From Tetrapyrgos nigripes (Eukaryota > Basidiomycota > Agaricomycetes > Agaricales > Campanellaceae): a stretch of DNA of 64,000 nucleotides. Numbering within the stretch: the first letter of the stretch is position 1; each line of letters opens with the position of its first letter. The notes beneath the pieces were generated by a model that did no database searches, was not told the origin of the DNA, and saw only the letters and a program-made list of their open reading frames with translations. Below, in pieces: positions 22,041-33,800 of this stretch. The stretch is taken from assembly GCA_013368315.1 (NCBI GenBank), contig JAACJM010000074.1, positions 294,203 through 358,202 on the forward strand, written 5' to 3'. Made by a program: the position numbers and the translations under genes.

Positions 22041-22578
22041 ATCTTTATCATAAGTCTTTCATACGTAGCAACATAACGGAGCCCAACCAATTCACCCAAT
22101 TCGACGAAATGCTTTGAGGTTTTTATCTTCTGATTTCTGAATCCATAAACATGCTGATCATAATCCTTCCCATGCGTAAGCAGCCCAGCAGAATCTTCGT
22201 TTGCCGAAGTGGCGCCAACCCCGCTTCCCACGGACTCAAATTCAACCACACCGCTTATCCCGAATAGCATGGACCTGCTGGTCAGCGTAGTACTGGACAG
22301 GAAGACTCAGAAAAGCGACACTATCTGATAGTTTCCATGCAACGACTTTGTGGATAGCCCGCTATCAGCTTCCTTGGGTGTTCTACGACTATGTCGCAAT
22401 TTTGCTCGTCGCTTAAGGTGATATGTGCTATGCTGGCTTGATGCCGAGTGTTCCTTTCTTTAGACTTTGTATTTCAGAGCGCTTTGCTCGAGGCTTCTAT
22501 TAGTATCTCGCGAGACGGATAGAATGGTCAGTTGACCAGTGTTCAATTTCTTCGAATCGGAAGGTACCTAGGCTTACC
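22041..22578. other. Intergenic
   Basis: Sequence between the tRNA (minus) and the DUF6534 gene (plus). Short frames only; nothing recognised. It includes the 5' control region of both genes. Confidence 0.5.
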
Positions 22579-22585
22579 TATATAA
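22579..22585 (+). promoter_or_regulatory. Possible TATA box
   Basis: TATATAA 63-69 bases upstream of the ATG at 22648. Confidence 0.45.
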
Positions 22586-22647
22586 CAGACATGCGGTAGG
22601 TACTTATAGGAAGCCGTCGACGACCTTTCTTCCCTTTCGAAACCATC

Positions 22648-24880
22648 ATGTCTGAACCGACGACGTCTCCCTTTCCTGATCGTCCTACTCCCATTTCTCA
22701 AAAGGCTTTTGCTGAATCCTATGGTAAGACTCTCTAGCTCTCTCTCTGAGGAGAATCTCAAAAATCGCGTCTCTCAACCATTGATTATCCACTGGCAGGA
22801 GGAACTTTAATATGCTGCTTTTTCGCAATTCTGTTTTACGGAGTGTCATTGCTTCAGGTAGGTACATCGTTCGAATTGGATATCGTTGGGAAAAGGCCCT
22901 GCAAATCTTAGTCGAATTTATTCAAGACGTATATGTATTTCCTGAAGTACCCCAAGGATACGACATGGATGAAGTTGCTGGTGAGTCCGAGTCACGTTCG
23001 TCGTCATCGGAGTAGTTGTCCGGTCCATTACACCTCGTGATACCTTCTATTAGCTGGCCGCTGTTTTCTGAAAACTTGCGATTAGGTCCTTATCGTAACG
23101 TATGCGCTGTCTTCCTTCTCTGGTATCAATCCTGTACATGTGTTCAACGATAAGCAGAGTTTTGGGGACGGCACAAATCATACTGGGTGGGTCATTTGCT
23201 TCTTAGTATACGTAGACACTAACCATGAGAGCACTGGCACGTTCCTTGCAGTCTGCGCAACCATATATCGCTATCTGATAGTCAGCTACACCGATCCATC
23301 GGTACTAGCAGGTGGAACCCCCGTTATATTTGTACGCCAAGTCCCCTTAAACTCCCTTAATCATTTGGTGCTTGTGCTTACTGGCAAGTTCATGAACAGA
23401 CCGGCGTGATACTCGGTGTGAGTAATACAAAGAAACGTTTCCTTTTTTGGTTTGTTTTTTACGATATGTATTGCTTGCTCAACGAGGGATTTTTGACCAG
23501 TATTTGGTTTGCATCATGGTTCAGACGTGAGTGTGTCGTTAACGGCAGTTCACAACAATGAGAAGGCTGATCCAACTTACGCTTCTAGCTTCTTCGCAAG
23601 AATGATCTATCATTGTAAGGATATTTTCAGAGAGGAAGTGATAGTAGACGTGAACTGATGCGTGAGCAGTGATGAAGGGAATGAAGAGATACCTTCTCAT
23701 TACCGGGTTCGTAAGTAGTTTTCTCCACACTGGCACTGGCATGAGGGCAGTGCTGACGTCTTGGCTCTATGAAAAAGGTGCTTTTCATCCTGAGTGAATT
23801 TGGTGAGTGGCTCCGCTAATATGCACATTCTGCCAATCTGAACGAGGAATAACCTCTAGCTTTCGGAATGTGTAAGTCAGATACGTACATGTGAAGACAA
23901 AGCCAGTCGCTAATGTGGAGAACGGAAATCTCCAGGTTGGGTGGTCAAAGAGTACGCTCGTCATCATTCCATTTCAAGATGATTTACCTGACGGAAATTT
24001 CCAAGATTCCAGTCTACTACTCTGGCGGAGCTCGCACCATGGGCTCCAAAACTTCTAGTGCCCCTGCGCATCTTACGGATGGTCTCAGATGGAGCTACAA
24101 CGCTATCCCTTTGCCTTATTCTGTTCGACGCTAAGATCCAATTCAAACCGTATGTTATGTTTTTTTGTTGTGCCCGTCAACATTGACATGGACAGCTAAT
24201 ACGAACCTGCATCATCGTTCTGGACCACATCTTTCTTATTGTCTTCTAGATCCATGAAGCTCGTCAGGACTATCATCATTTACTCGATAAATCGTTTTGT
24301 TCTGACAACGTACGTCCATGTCCGACGTAGTGAAGTTTTTGACATCGCTGGATCCTAACCGCGACCCTTTTCTCCTGAAATCGTACATTTAGGATCGTCG
24401 GTTCCGTCCAGACTATTTTGATTTTGATCAACCCACATAGCATATCGGTGTTGTCAATCGAATTCATTTCACTCCATCGTAAGTTTTTCCTTCAGTCTAT
24501 TGTCTTAGTAGTACATATGGGCTGACGTCGACTTCTCGCTGAACTATCGCTCGCTGTCACTGGCAGTATACATCAACAGTCTCCTTGCCGCACTGAATTC
24601 CCGTAATCGAGTCCGTGGAAGCGGCAGACCGAGCTCGTCTTACATCTCATCGGAAGAGATTCGTCCCACTCCAACGAGTGTTAATCTACCCGGAATGTCA
24701 AGCCCAATCTCCCCTGCAGATACTAATTCGCCACAGACGCCGAAATCTCCTCACAGTTTGCCAAGCCCCATCTCTAGATCTGCTGATGAGTATCCCAGTT
24801 TGCGGCAGACGCTAAGGAAAGGTCTAAAGATCAACGTGGAAACGGAATCTTATGTTATGAAGGATATAGAAACACCATGA
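22648..24880 (+). CDS. DUF6534-family multi-pass membrane protein
   Basis: Many short exons joined by 50-100 nt introns; some junctions in the first half are not certain. The first exon (ATG 22648) is MSEPTTSPFPDRPTPISQ, a short extracellular tail. The first helix follows (GGTLICCFFAILFYGVSLLQ), then TYMYFLKYPKDTTWMKLL, the usual YxxxxPxDxxxxK loop of this family. Later segments include CATIYRYLIVSYTDPSVL, SFFARMIYH and the signature ISLHLYINSLLAALNSRN, which marks the end of DUF6534. The long C-terminal tail is Ser/Pro-rich and cytosolic, ending in MKDIETP at TGA 24880. Such seven-helix-like proteins are numerous in mushroom-forming fungi and have no known function; a receptor-like role is only speculation. 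Confidence 0.82.
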
Positions 24881-25110
24881 AGGAGACTAAAGCAGACTCC
24901 GGAAAGAATTCGTAGAAAGCAAATATATGTATGTACCAAAGTATTCAGGACGAAAAAATGAAGCAGTTGAAACTTGAGTGGACGCGTCGAGAACGCGTCG
25001 TATGCCTTTCTCACGTCTCCAATGTCCATAGACGCGCAAAAAGGTCGCGTAATTTGCCGAGCGCCCAAACTAAACCAACAGCTTCTGATGCCATCCAGTG
25101 AGGAACTGCA

Positions 25111-27385
25111 ATGTCCCCCACCGTCCGAAAAGCGTCCAGCTCCAGGACGTCCATGTCTTCTTCCAAGTCAAAGTCATTGACGTCTAAGGCTGGTTCTCGC
25201 TCTATACCTCCTGTCAAGCTCAGCCATGGCCGTCACGTCCCACGGCGTACAATACCACCTATTTCGACGAACCTCGATACATACGACAAGAAGGACCCTT
25301 TCCAGGCCTTCACGACTCTCCTTACTCTCATAAGCGCCCTCAACAGTCGTATTGGAGGCGCACAGTTCAAGCTCACTGCAGAGGAACAGAAACTGGCTGT
25401 TCATCTGTTGGGAATCATCGAGCCCTTCATTGGGTCTACGCCTTCCCGGCGCACTCATTTTACCCGTCAACCGACGGAAATCTTGGACCACATCGTTTCC
25501 AATATCGACTCTAAACATGACTTGCTCAACTTGGCCTTGACTTGTCAACGTCTGCACAGTGTGGTCATTCCTCGACACTTTGACTACCGTGTTGTACGCG
25601 CCAAAGTCAGCAGCATCAGTGTCTGGAACCATCTTATTGTCAATAGGTCTCTTGCGAAGAATGTCCGGTGCTTGGAAATCTTGGATGAGCGGACATCGGC
25701 TGCAAAAGAAGTCGTTCCGATCATTACGTCTAGCGACACTGACTTGGAGAGTACTGACGACGAATTGGTGATGCATGAGAAGCAGGAGAAATATGTGGTT
25801 ATGGCGTTGGAGAGGATGACTGCGTTGGTCGAGTTTAAGTGGAGTTGCAACCATTCGCCGTTGTCGATTGGAGATATGTGGGCGACGTTGTTGAAATACC
25901 AGCCTGCCCTCAGAGAGGTAGTTATTCAGGACAACTTGGTTTTCTCTGCGCTAGCGGTAGCTGCAGAGGTCGAGGAATCTGGGGAATCCGTGTCAGAGGA
26001 GGAACAGGCAGTCACGACGGTGGTGTGTGCTATGTGTCTCATCATTCATCCTCTTTCTGACCTAATCTCTAGCTCCCTGCACTCAAAAATGTCGTTCTCT
26101 CGTCCACAAAACATTCCTACGGTGCTTCCAAACACCCCTCTCTTTCTCGTGCCAGGGGCATGCTCAATAACTGTCCCAACCTCGAAGTACGCCTTATTCT
26201 CGTCATTTTTTCAGCCCTCACCTCACAATTTGCATATAGTCTTTAACTATCTCATACTCACCACCTCGTGCCCGTAATGCATTGGCAGCTTCCACCACCG
26301 GTTTCCCCTCTCGTCTTCCAGCAAACGACCTCTTCCTGTTCGGACGCTGGACAAATCTTCGCTCCTTGACACTGACCAACCTGCGTCTCTCCAGCTCTAA
26401 CAATGGCACCAACAGTGTTGGCATTGACGCAGCGATGACCTTTTTCCTCGCTCATTCTAATGTCGAGGCACTCGTCCTCGATATTGCTAATCTCTCTGGG
26501 GACAACGGAATGGCGACTGGTGGTAATTCTATCGCCTTCCTACCCAATACTCTTCCTCGCCTCAAAGAGATCACTGCTCCTCGCGACGTCATTGCCTCTC
26601 TTCTGGCTTGTCCCCTCGAAAACGACACAGCACGGCCACTGGAAGTCATACGTGGGATTCGTCTCGCAGCAGCTCAGTATCCTCATATCGACGCCAGCAA
26701 TAGGTCGTCCACACTCTCCGATTCAGCTTTAGCACAGTGTATACCTCCATGCCCTCCAAATGATCCAAACCGAGACTTCCTTTATAACCTCAAACTCCAT
26801 GGGAGCAACGTCAAACGAATTGAGCTCGTCAGTTGGAGCGAGATGGATGATGTGCGGAGGCTGGTGGAGTGCGCATCGAAGGGATTAATGTGGCTGGATT
26901 TAGGGAAGCGTCAGGGTATTTCGAGTTGGGGGGTCGTTCGCGGAGCAGCTTCGGCTGGGCTCACGAGAGCCATGAACTCTAATACCGTCAACAATACCGT
27001 TGAATGGGCCACCTTACTTTCTGCTTTACCCGAGTTGACAACTTTCCATGGCATCAAATTCTTCTACGAAGTCGCAAATGTCTCCAATGGGCCAACCGGT
27101 ACCGACACCAATCATAATCACTCATGCTCAATGCCACTGTCATTGTTAAACGCCCCAGAACCATCAGGTTCTGATCGTAGCAAGATCAGAAAGAACGACG
27201 AGTGTGCAAGTGTGTTGTCATGGAAATGTCCAAAGCTGAGGAGAGTGGATCATTGGGAGAATTGGGAGGATGGGAGCAGTGAAACGAAGAAGGTGATTGT
27301 TCTGGTCAAAGAGGGAGGAGGCTCAGGCGCTCATGGGAAAGGGAAAGAGAAGGTTAGGTGGGAAGTGAGGAGGGTGAGGCAATGA
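25111..27385 (+). CDS. F-box/LRR-like protein
   Basis: Three exons (25111-26019, 26073-26186, 26240-27385; introns of 53 nt each) give about 722 residues. The N-terminus is basic and Ser-rich. Residues about 118-160 form an F-box-like motif (PTEILDHIVSNIDSKHDLLN then LALTCQRLHSVVIPRHFDYR), which would bind Skp1 in an SCF ubiquitin ligase. The remainder contains leucine-rich segments (VRCLEILDE, LREVVIQDN, LPALKNVVLSS, LRSLTLTNLRL, VEALVLDIANL), as expected for a substrate-binding LRR region. An acidic ESGESVSEEEQ patch lies before the first intron. The substrate is unknown. Such F-box proteins are expanded in Agaricomycetes. Downstream gene direction does not suggest a functional pair. Confidence 0.8.
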
Positions 27386-29054
27386 TCAGAATTTTACGAT
27401 AACTGCTTAGATACAGACTTTCTTCCCAATACCTATGTCTATACTCCCTGAACTCATATAAATTTATGCATTATCCGACATTGAAAGCGTGGTGCAACCG
27501 CTATTGAAAGCCTTCGTTAACACAACCAAAGTACGAGTAGTTATTGATGGTGGACCTTGTGCACTCAGACTACTACCTGCCCAACGATCTTTCAGAGGTC
27601 TTGATTTTGTGTCCAAGGCTGAAAAGTATGACAGGATTACTTGAAAATTATATCGGGCGGTAGCGTTCTGAGTAAGGGAGGGTGTCGCGTGACATGGTAG
27701 GAGTGGACTGAGGCATCCAGGGGTGGAGAACGGCGGAGGCAGTGGTGGTAGAAAGTCGTTCTACAAGCCCTCCAAAATCACCATCTTGCAACAAGCCCCT
27801 TCTCTGAAGGTACGTCAATAACGATAAACAATAAAGTGCCGCAAATAAATTCAGCCAATCAGAAACGAACCTATATATTAACGAGATGAGTAGTCTTGTT
27901 TGTACCTATCTGCCATCGCCTTCAGCTTCTAGACCGCGTGCTCCACTCTCCAATTTCCAATTGCCCCTATCTGCGTCTATGCTACAGCCTTCAGTAGCCT
28001 TCAGTGCAAGCCTGTCCCGAAGCTGTCAAAGCCCTCGGAATTAAATTGTCAAGACGGGGGTCACTTGGGGAGGCTGGCATAACCCACGGAGCCATTAAAG
28101 AGTCAATGAAGACAATCTGGATTCCGGACTCCAGTGCACGAAGTAGAGAAATTGTGAGCTACGAAATGGAGATTACGGTGAAGCATACTGCGATGATTGG
28201 ATTGGATTATTTAATCTTCAAATCTTTCAAGCTTAAGATCGATGAGATCTCACCGTGATTCGAGAGTTTGTCTTCTGCAAATTCTCCGAAACCCAGCGTA
28301 GTTTACTTGACTGATACTGGACTTCTTCACTCTTATGGCCGGGGCGAAGCCCGGCAAAGCGCTCTTGTCTAGAACCAGAATGGTGCTAGAAATGAATCGA
28401 GTGGAGTACTTTGATTAATTTGACATTTTCTGCCAGAAGCACATGTTCCTGAGCTTTTCTTCCTTTAGTAGTGCTAGAAGGAATCTCACAAGACAATGAA
28501 TGCGGCGGCCAATGGGTGGCTTACATGTGAGGCTTTTCTGAAGTAAAACTTGAGATCAGTGAAATACGTCTCCTGGATAGATAGATAGATATATAAAATC
28601 ATGCATCCTGTAGACTTGACTTTGGACATGAATAGATCTCGCAGTCGGGACAGACAAGCCCGACCGACGGAAGCCACAATCCCCTTCGGACTTGATGAGA
28701 AATACTTTCTACTCCACAGGTTTGAGGAAATCATGCGGGCCTATACTCGAGACTTCCGAGTGGAAGTAAGTTACGATCCTTAATATTAATCATCCTTGAT
28801 CCAAGGAGTTCCGAGAGACATGAATGCCTAGCATGTCGTCTAAAGCTCAATTGAAGCCTATAGAACAACTAAGTATCTAGATCCCTTGAAGCCCTGAAGC
28901 GAGACGACTACAAAAAAATCCTCATAGATATTACAGATGCAAGTAATAATCTTACCGCATGCGTTCTAGCCTGGAGATACACTGTATAAATGATTGACTG
29001 CATTCCTTGTCAATGCTGAGCACACACCTATGTACACACGGCTTCGTATGTCCG
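27386..29054. other. Intergenic, no clear gene
   Basis: About 1.7 kb between two convergent genes. Short frames exist at 28004-28258 and 28601-28783 (the latter with DEKYFLLHRFEEIMRAYTRD), but neither joins to further exons that I can see nor matches a family I know. A short GATA-type microsatellite lies near 28575-28590. Confidence 0.45.
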
Positions 29055-30873
29055 TTACAATTTGGCTGGGTTTTTCCAGGTAGGCTTGCGTTTCTGTTGA
29101 TAGTATGATTTTTTTTTCGAGTGAGAGCGACGTAAGATTCGGCGAATCGTGTGGGTTACGAAACCGTACGAAGGGATAAATATAGAGTACGTTAGCGAGG
29201 AAAGCAGAAGGAGAAAAAGGACGGGTAAACTTTACCTCAGCGAAGGCGCTCAAACCCTCCTGTACGATTCAGAGGAATTACGAGATACACAATGTTGTCA
29301 TCGCAGGACGAGGAAAGCCGGAGAGGGACAGCGTGAAGTGGCGTTTACAATCACCGGTGAAAAGCGAAGGCGAACATAGAGATGATAGTATCAGCTAACA
29401 AACAGTTGCATAAGGCCAACATAGGCTAAATGAGTGACCGACCATAATGTTCTCACTTCCGAATACTCTTGCGTTCTCAGGCGAGACCATATGTTTTTCG
29501 AAAGATTCTTCATATGGAGCATTTTGTGACAGAAGCAATCCTAGCTTTGTACTCTGGACAGCATCTGGCGAATTGTTATTGATTTGCGTTGCGACGCGAA
29601 GTGCAGATGACAGTAGTTCAGAAGCAGGGACGACGAGATTGACACTAGGAAATACAGAGCAGAAAAGAAATTAGTGGCTCCGTCATTACAGGCAATAGAA
29701 TGGAGAGGAAAGTTGCGGACAGTGGCGAAATCGATGTCATTCGCTATCTTCTACCGCGGAAAGACTGCAGGTGTTCCAGGGACTCACAATCCAAATCTAG
29801 AGTATGCTTCTTGAGCTGTGACCGGCCTTCCAGTCAAAAGCATTTCCGCTGCAAGCTGTCAGCGTCATGAGGCGCGCCGGAGATGCCCACGAAAGCCAGA
29901 GAAGGACATATGAGTTTGGGATTGGTATTCGGATCAGAAGACAGTTGAAAGCAATATGGACGGTTGATGAACGCACCTGATGTCCAGCTATATTGGCGAG
30001 ACGCGGTATACCTGGTAACGGTGTGATGGATCAGTATTCGACCAGGAAGCGAATCCAAACAACTCTCTGCACTCAGCCTGATGAACACTCCAGAGAACGT
30101 CGGGTAGGAGAAAAAGAATAGAATAGTAGAATAGGTGGCAAAATATAATGACAGTGTTGAATAAAACCCACCTCCCTGAGCAGCTACCACTCCTCGCTTA
30201 ACCTCCGGCAGCGCGAATTTGGCATCTTCACTGGCAACCACCACGTCACAATTGAGGACTATCTCCATTCCTCCACCGTAGGCGCCGCCATTAACGGCTG
30301 CGATGATAGGTTTGGACATTTGGCGTCGAGAAATAGCACCAAAGCCTGTGCGGTCTTTCAAGATATTTTCTGTCTCGCTGTTGTCGTCGTTTGCCTGGTT
30401 CGTGTTCCATCTGTATAGAAAAAAAATTAGCACAGGAATCATGAAGCAAATAAAGCTAGTCGACAGCTGACGTTGTCAGCTGATAGCTAGCGTGCGCTGT
30501 CTCGCTCCGCATTACGGAAGGTAAATTTGGAGTATAATAATATGCTACTCTTGACAATCCAAACTGAGGACAGCACGTACGCTATTAAATCTTGCCCTGC
30601 GCAAAAAATGCGACCTGCACCTGTAACTATAGCGACCCTGACCAAAAATTTCTTAGAAAAATAGCAAACTGCACCACAAGCCAAGACATACCATAGTCCC
30701 GGCTCTTCGTTAAACCACTTGAGTACTGTATCAATCTCTTGGGCCATTTTTGGGGTCATTGCATTGAGAGATTTCGGCCTGTTGAGTGTAAGAAGGAGTA
30801 CATGCTCCTGAGGGAAGGAGACTTGAATTAAGGATGAATGCTTTGGTGGGTGAAAGGTCTCTGAGCTCGACAT
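29055..30873 (-). CDS. Peroxisomal enoyl-CoA hydratase/isomerase (crotonase family)
   Basis: The likely reaction is hydration or isomerisation of enoyl-CoA esters in fatty-acid or amino-acid breakdown. Eight exons (30873-30692, 30637-30581, 30410-30172, 30011-29977, 29855-29788, 29644-29443, 29259-29236, 29093-29055) sum to 846 nt, 281 residues, in frame throughout. Landmarks are LLTLNRPKSLNAMTPKM, the oxyanion-hole stretch GAGRIFCAGQDL, the second one KPIIAAVNGGAYGGGMEIVL, then FALPEVKRGVVAAQGG and GIPRLANIAGHQ. The C-terminal helix (ENIM-EGLSAFAEKRKPTW) is diagnostic of the family. The protein ends in AKL, a PTS1-type peroxisomal signal. The start at 30873 gives a normal N-terminus; an in-frame ATG at 31002 would add 43 unconserved residues. 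Intron 2 (170 nt) carries a hairpin. Confidence 0.9.
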
Positions 30874-33800
30874 GGATGAAAGAAGTAGAGATGCGTCGAG
30901 ACCTCTAGACTCGGAACCGGGTATTTCAAGGTCCCGAACCTTATTTAATTGCTGCAGCGACTGACAGCCCAAACCTCTCGCAATTGTTTCAGGTGGTTGC
31001 ACTGTACATTTCCCCTGGTCCTTGAATACAATTAGAGGCTGTTCAGGTCAAAGGGAGTGGGATGTACATCCTAGTGACCTACATACTCCTATGCATACTT
31101 ACGGACGACGCAGAGAAAGAAACGTGGCATCGAGGGAAACAGCTGCCATTTTTGGTCCTTAGTGGGCTTACTGTAAGTCACTACCGAGCACTACTTCCGC
31201 CGAGGCCACAGCTTACTTACGAGAATCAGCGGGGTGACCCGTGGGGTCAGGGACCAGTAAAACGATCCAGCCTCGTAAGTACTTTTGGAAAAGCTTCTCG
31301 TAATATGTACAATTCTAACGGCCTCCCATCGATATATAGATTCGGACGGAGCTCTCGTAAACCAAACGAGACAACGTCAATCATGACGAAAGCAGGAACA
31401 ATAAAAGACAATGGAAAAAATCGATAGGATAGCATCGCGAAGCGCAAGGAGTTGTTACATGGAGCTGTTCCGTCCTCTCCTCCTCCACTACTAGTAGTAC
31501 AGTAATTTCGACAGTACATCCTCCCTCTTCAAGAACACCGAATTCTCCAAGAATTCTCCCAATCAGTATCGTACAGGCGACTAGGTGAGCCTTGGACGAG
31601 CCATTAAAGAACCGGATTGGATAAGATATGTGGCAATAGCAATGATGCATAGCTGAATAAACAATGATAGTTGAACATGATTAAAGAATTAAGATCTTTA
31701 AGGCGGTCAGAATGCAACCGTGTCTACGTAGATGAGTGTATACGCACCATGTAGGGTTCCGATACAAATACACGATAATGAAACATATTGCACTCTAAGC
31801 CTTGAGCGGGCAACCATGTGCATGTTCACCGACCCATCCGCAAACACCGCACGTAGGGCCACTTTGAGCAGAGGAAGATGGTGTGCATTGGGATGTCGAC
31901 GACGACGAAGAAGGATGTTGCGTGGCAATAGAGGTGATGGCAATGGATAGGGAAGAGGTACTGCAGCACATCTTGGGTGACTTGTAATTGTAGGGAGTAC
32001 TGAGGGCGTGTAGACTGAAAAGTTTGGAGGTGAGCGGATACTAGAACGGAAGACAAACTGGGCCCTTTTATCCGGTTTCTTTTGGAACCCTGTCATCTCG
32101 GCATCTCAACACTTCTTTTGTTCTTTTACGCGAATGAGATTACCGATCATGGAATATAAACATCTTGGCAAGCTGACGGGTACGACTACATACATAGACT
32201 AAACTCGCAATGTATCGCTGATTATGCGGGGGGCGCAATACACAACCTTGCGACAGATCTCTGTCAAATTTTTGCATGTATTCACACTTATTTTTTTTCC
32301 CGTACCAACCGTTGAAATATATGGAGACCTTCAAGTTGATTCCAAGAGGTCATAGGAACGAACACGTTGATGTCACGAAGCAGCTCACCGGAACAGACTC
32401 GGAAGAGGCACACTGCAATACCGAGTCTCGAGCCTTTTTGTCGAGCAAAATTTGGCGTGTGAGCTACCTCCTACCCGATCTCGACAAATCCGATGAATCT
32501 TTGGAGCGAGCTACTGGATGAAGGCTAACATGGTCTCCCAGGAAATCGCATCTGTGTACACCGATTCATACACTTGAAGGCGCTAATGCATGTCGTTTCC
32601 ACTAGTACGATTTGCGACGATAGGCGACGATTCGGCCATGGGGTTAACCCCATCAAATGTCCGAACTGCGGCCAAGCTTCTGACGAGCAATCAGGAGTTA
32701 CACACATAACCTTGCCATTGCCTTGCCGGCTTTGAGGGGAAAGCGCTTTCCGGCCACCTGGATTACCTTTGCCTCATGGAAGAGCTAGACGTCTAGACAT
32801 GCTTAAGGCGCCAATGAGTACTGGGATTGAAAATTCTTTTGAGTCTTGACAGCGCGCAGCTCTCCCCAAAACGGATAGTGAAGATCCAAGAAGACTTCAT
32901 ACCTCAATGAATAGGTGCTTACAAAAATAGACAGATTTCCGTAGACACGGAAACAGTCAGTGTACTTCTGTGTATTTCGAACTCTTCTTAAATTCATTTT
33001 TGACCTTTACTAGGCTGCGAAAACCTGAATTAGCTACAGAAAGTCTAGGACGTACGTCATGTCGTATTCTTGGACAGTTGAAATAGATGCGGACTCAGAT
33101 TTACCCGCCAAAGGGACGATCGGTCACTCGAGAATATGTACATCCCTGACGTTTATTCAGGAATTCAAATAATATCTCCCTAATGGATCAAGCTCAGCAT
33201 TCAAAGCAGAAGCTTTGAAGACACCTCACAGCTGGCATACTTATCGGTAAAACTGCAACCGACTGAGCCTATTCGTCTCTATAGGGTTCAGAAGATGGGT
33301 CCTTGGACCTTCCCCTAGTCATAGGTTCCAGGTCGTTTCACAGAAGCCTCAAGCCAAATCGGTGTCTTAGATCAAATAACATGAGCACTTTCCAGCTCAA
33401 GAGTCTGTCAGACAGACCCTGAAAGATGTAAGATACCTCACAACGAAATCTGTTTAGTCAAAACGAGCATAGCACGAAGTACCTTTTTAATCGTACCCGC
33501 GCTTCAGTCTTCTGCCGTGCCCTTCGACCGCTTAGTGGGTCCTTGAGATCTGCACGGTGATGTTGAGTTGGTGTACGAATAGGAATGCTGACCCACTGTG
33601 TCTCTTGTCTCGTGTTCCTATTCCTAGACGACAAGTGAGTGACATTCATCAGGACCCGAACAGTTGACACGAGAAGAAGATAGCCTATACTTTATCTGTC
33701 AATGAGTGCGTGCGTGCTCGATGAACTGCAAGAATAATACTAGTTGTAACTGAATACATCCCTGGTAGTCAAGATCATAAGCACTCCCTATTCACTGGGG

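Noticed and set aside
21680..22270. Minus-strand 196-codon frame across the tRNA
   Set aside because: It reads through the tRNA-Val gene and has no protein-family features.
25174..25854. Minus-strand 226-codon frame opposite the first F-box gene
   Set aside because: Shadow of the F-box/LRR coding strand, which has the clear motif.
31247..31519. Minus-strand 90-codon frame with a hydrophobic stretch
   Set aside because: Reads protein-like in part (SFIVPAFVMIDVVSFG), but I found no supported exons on either side.
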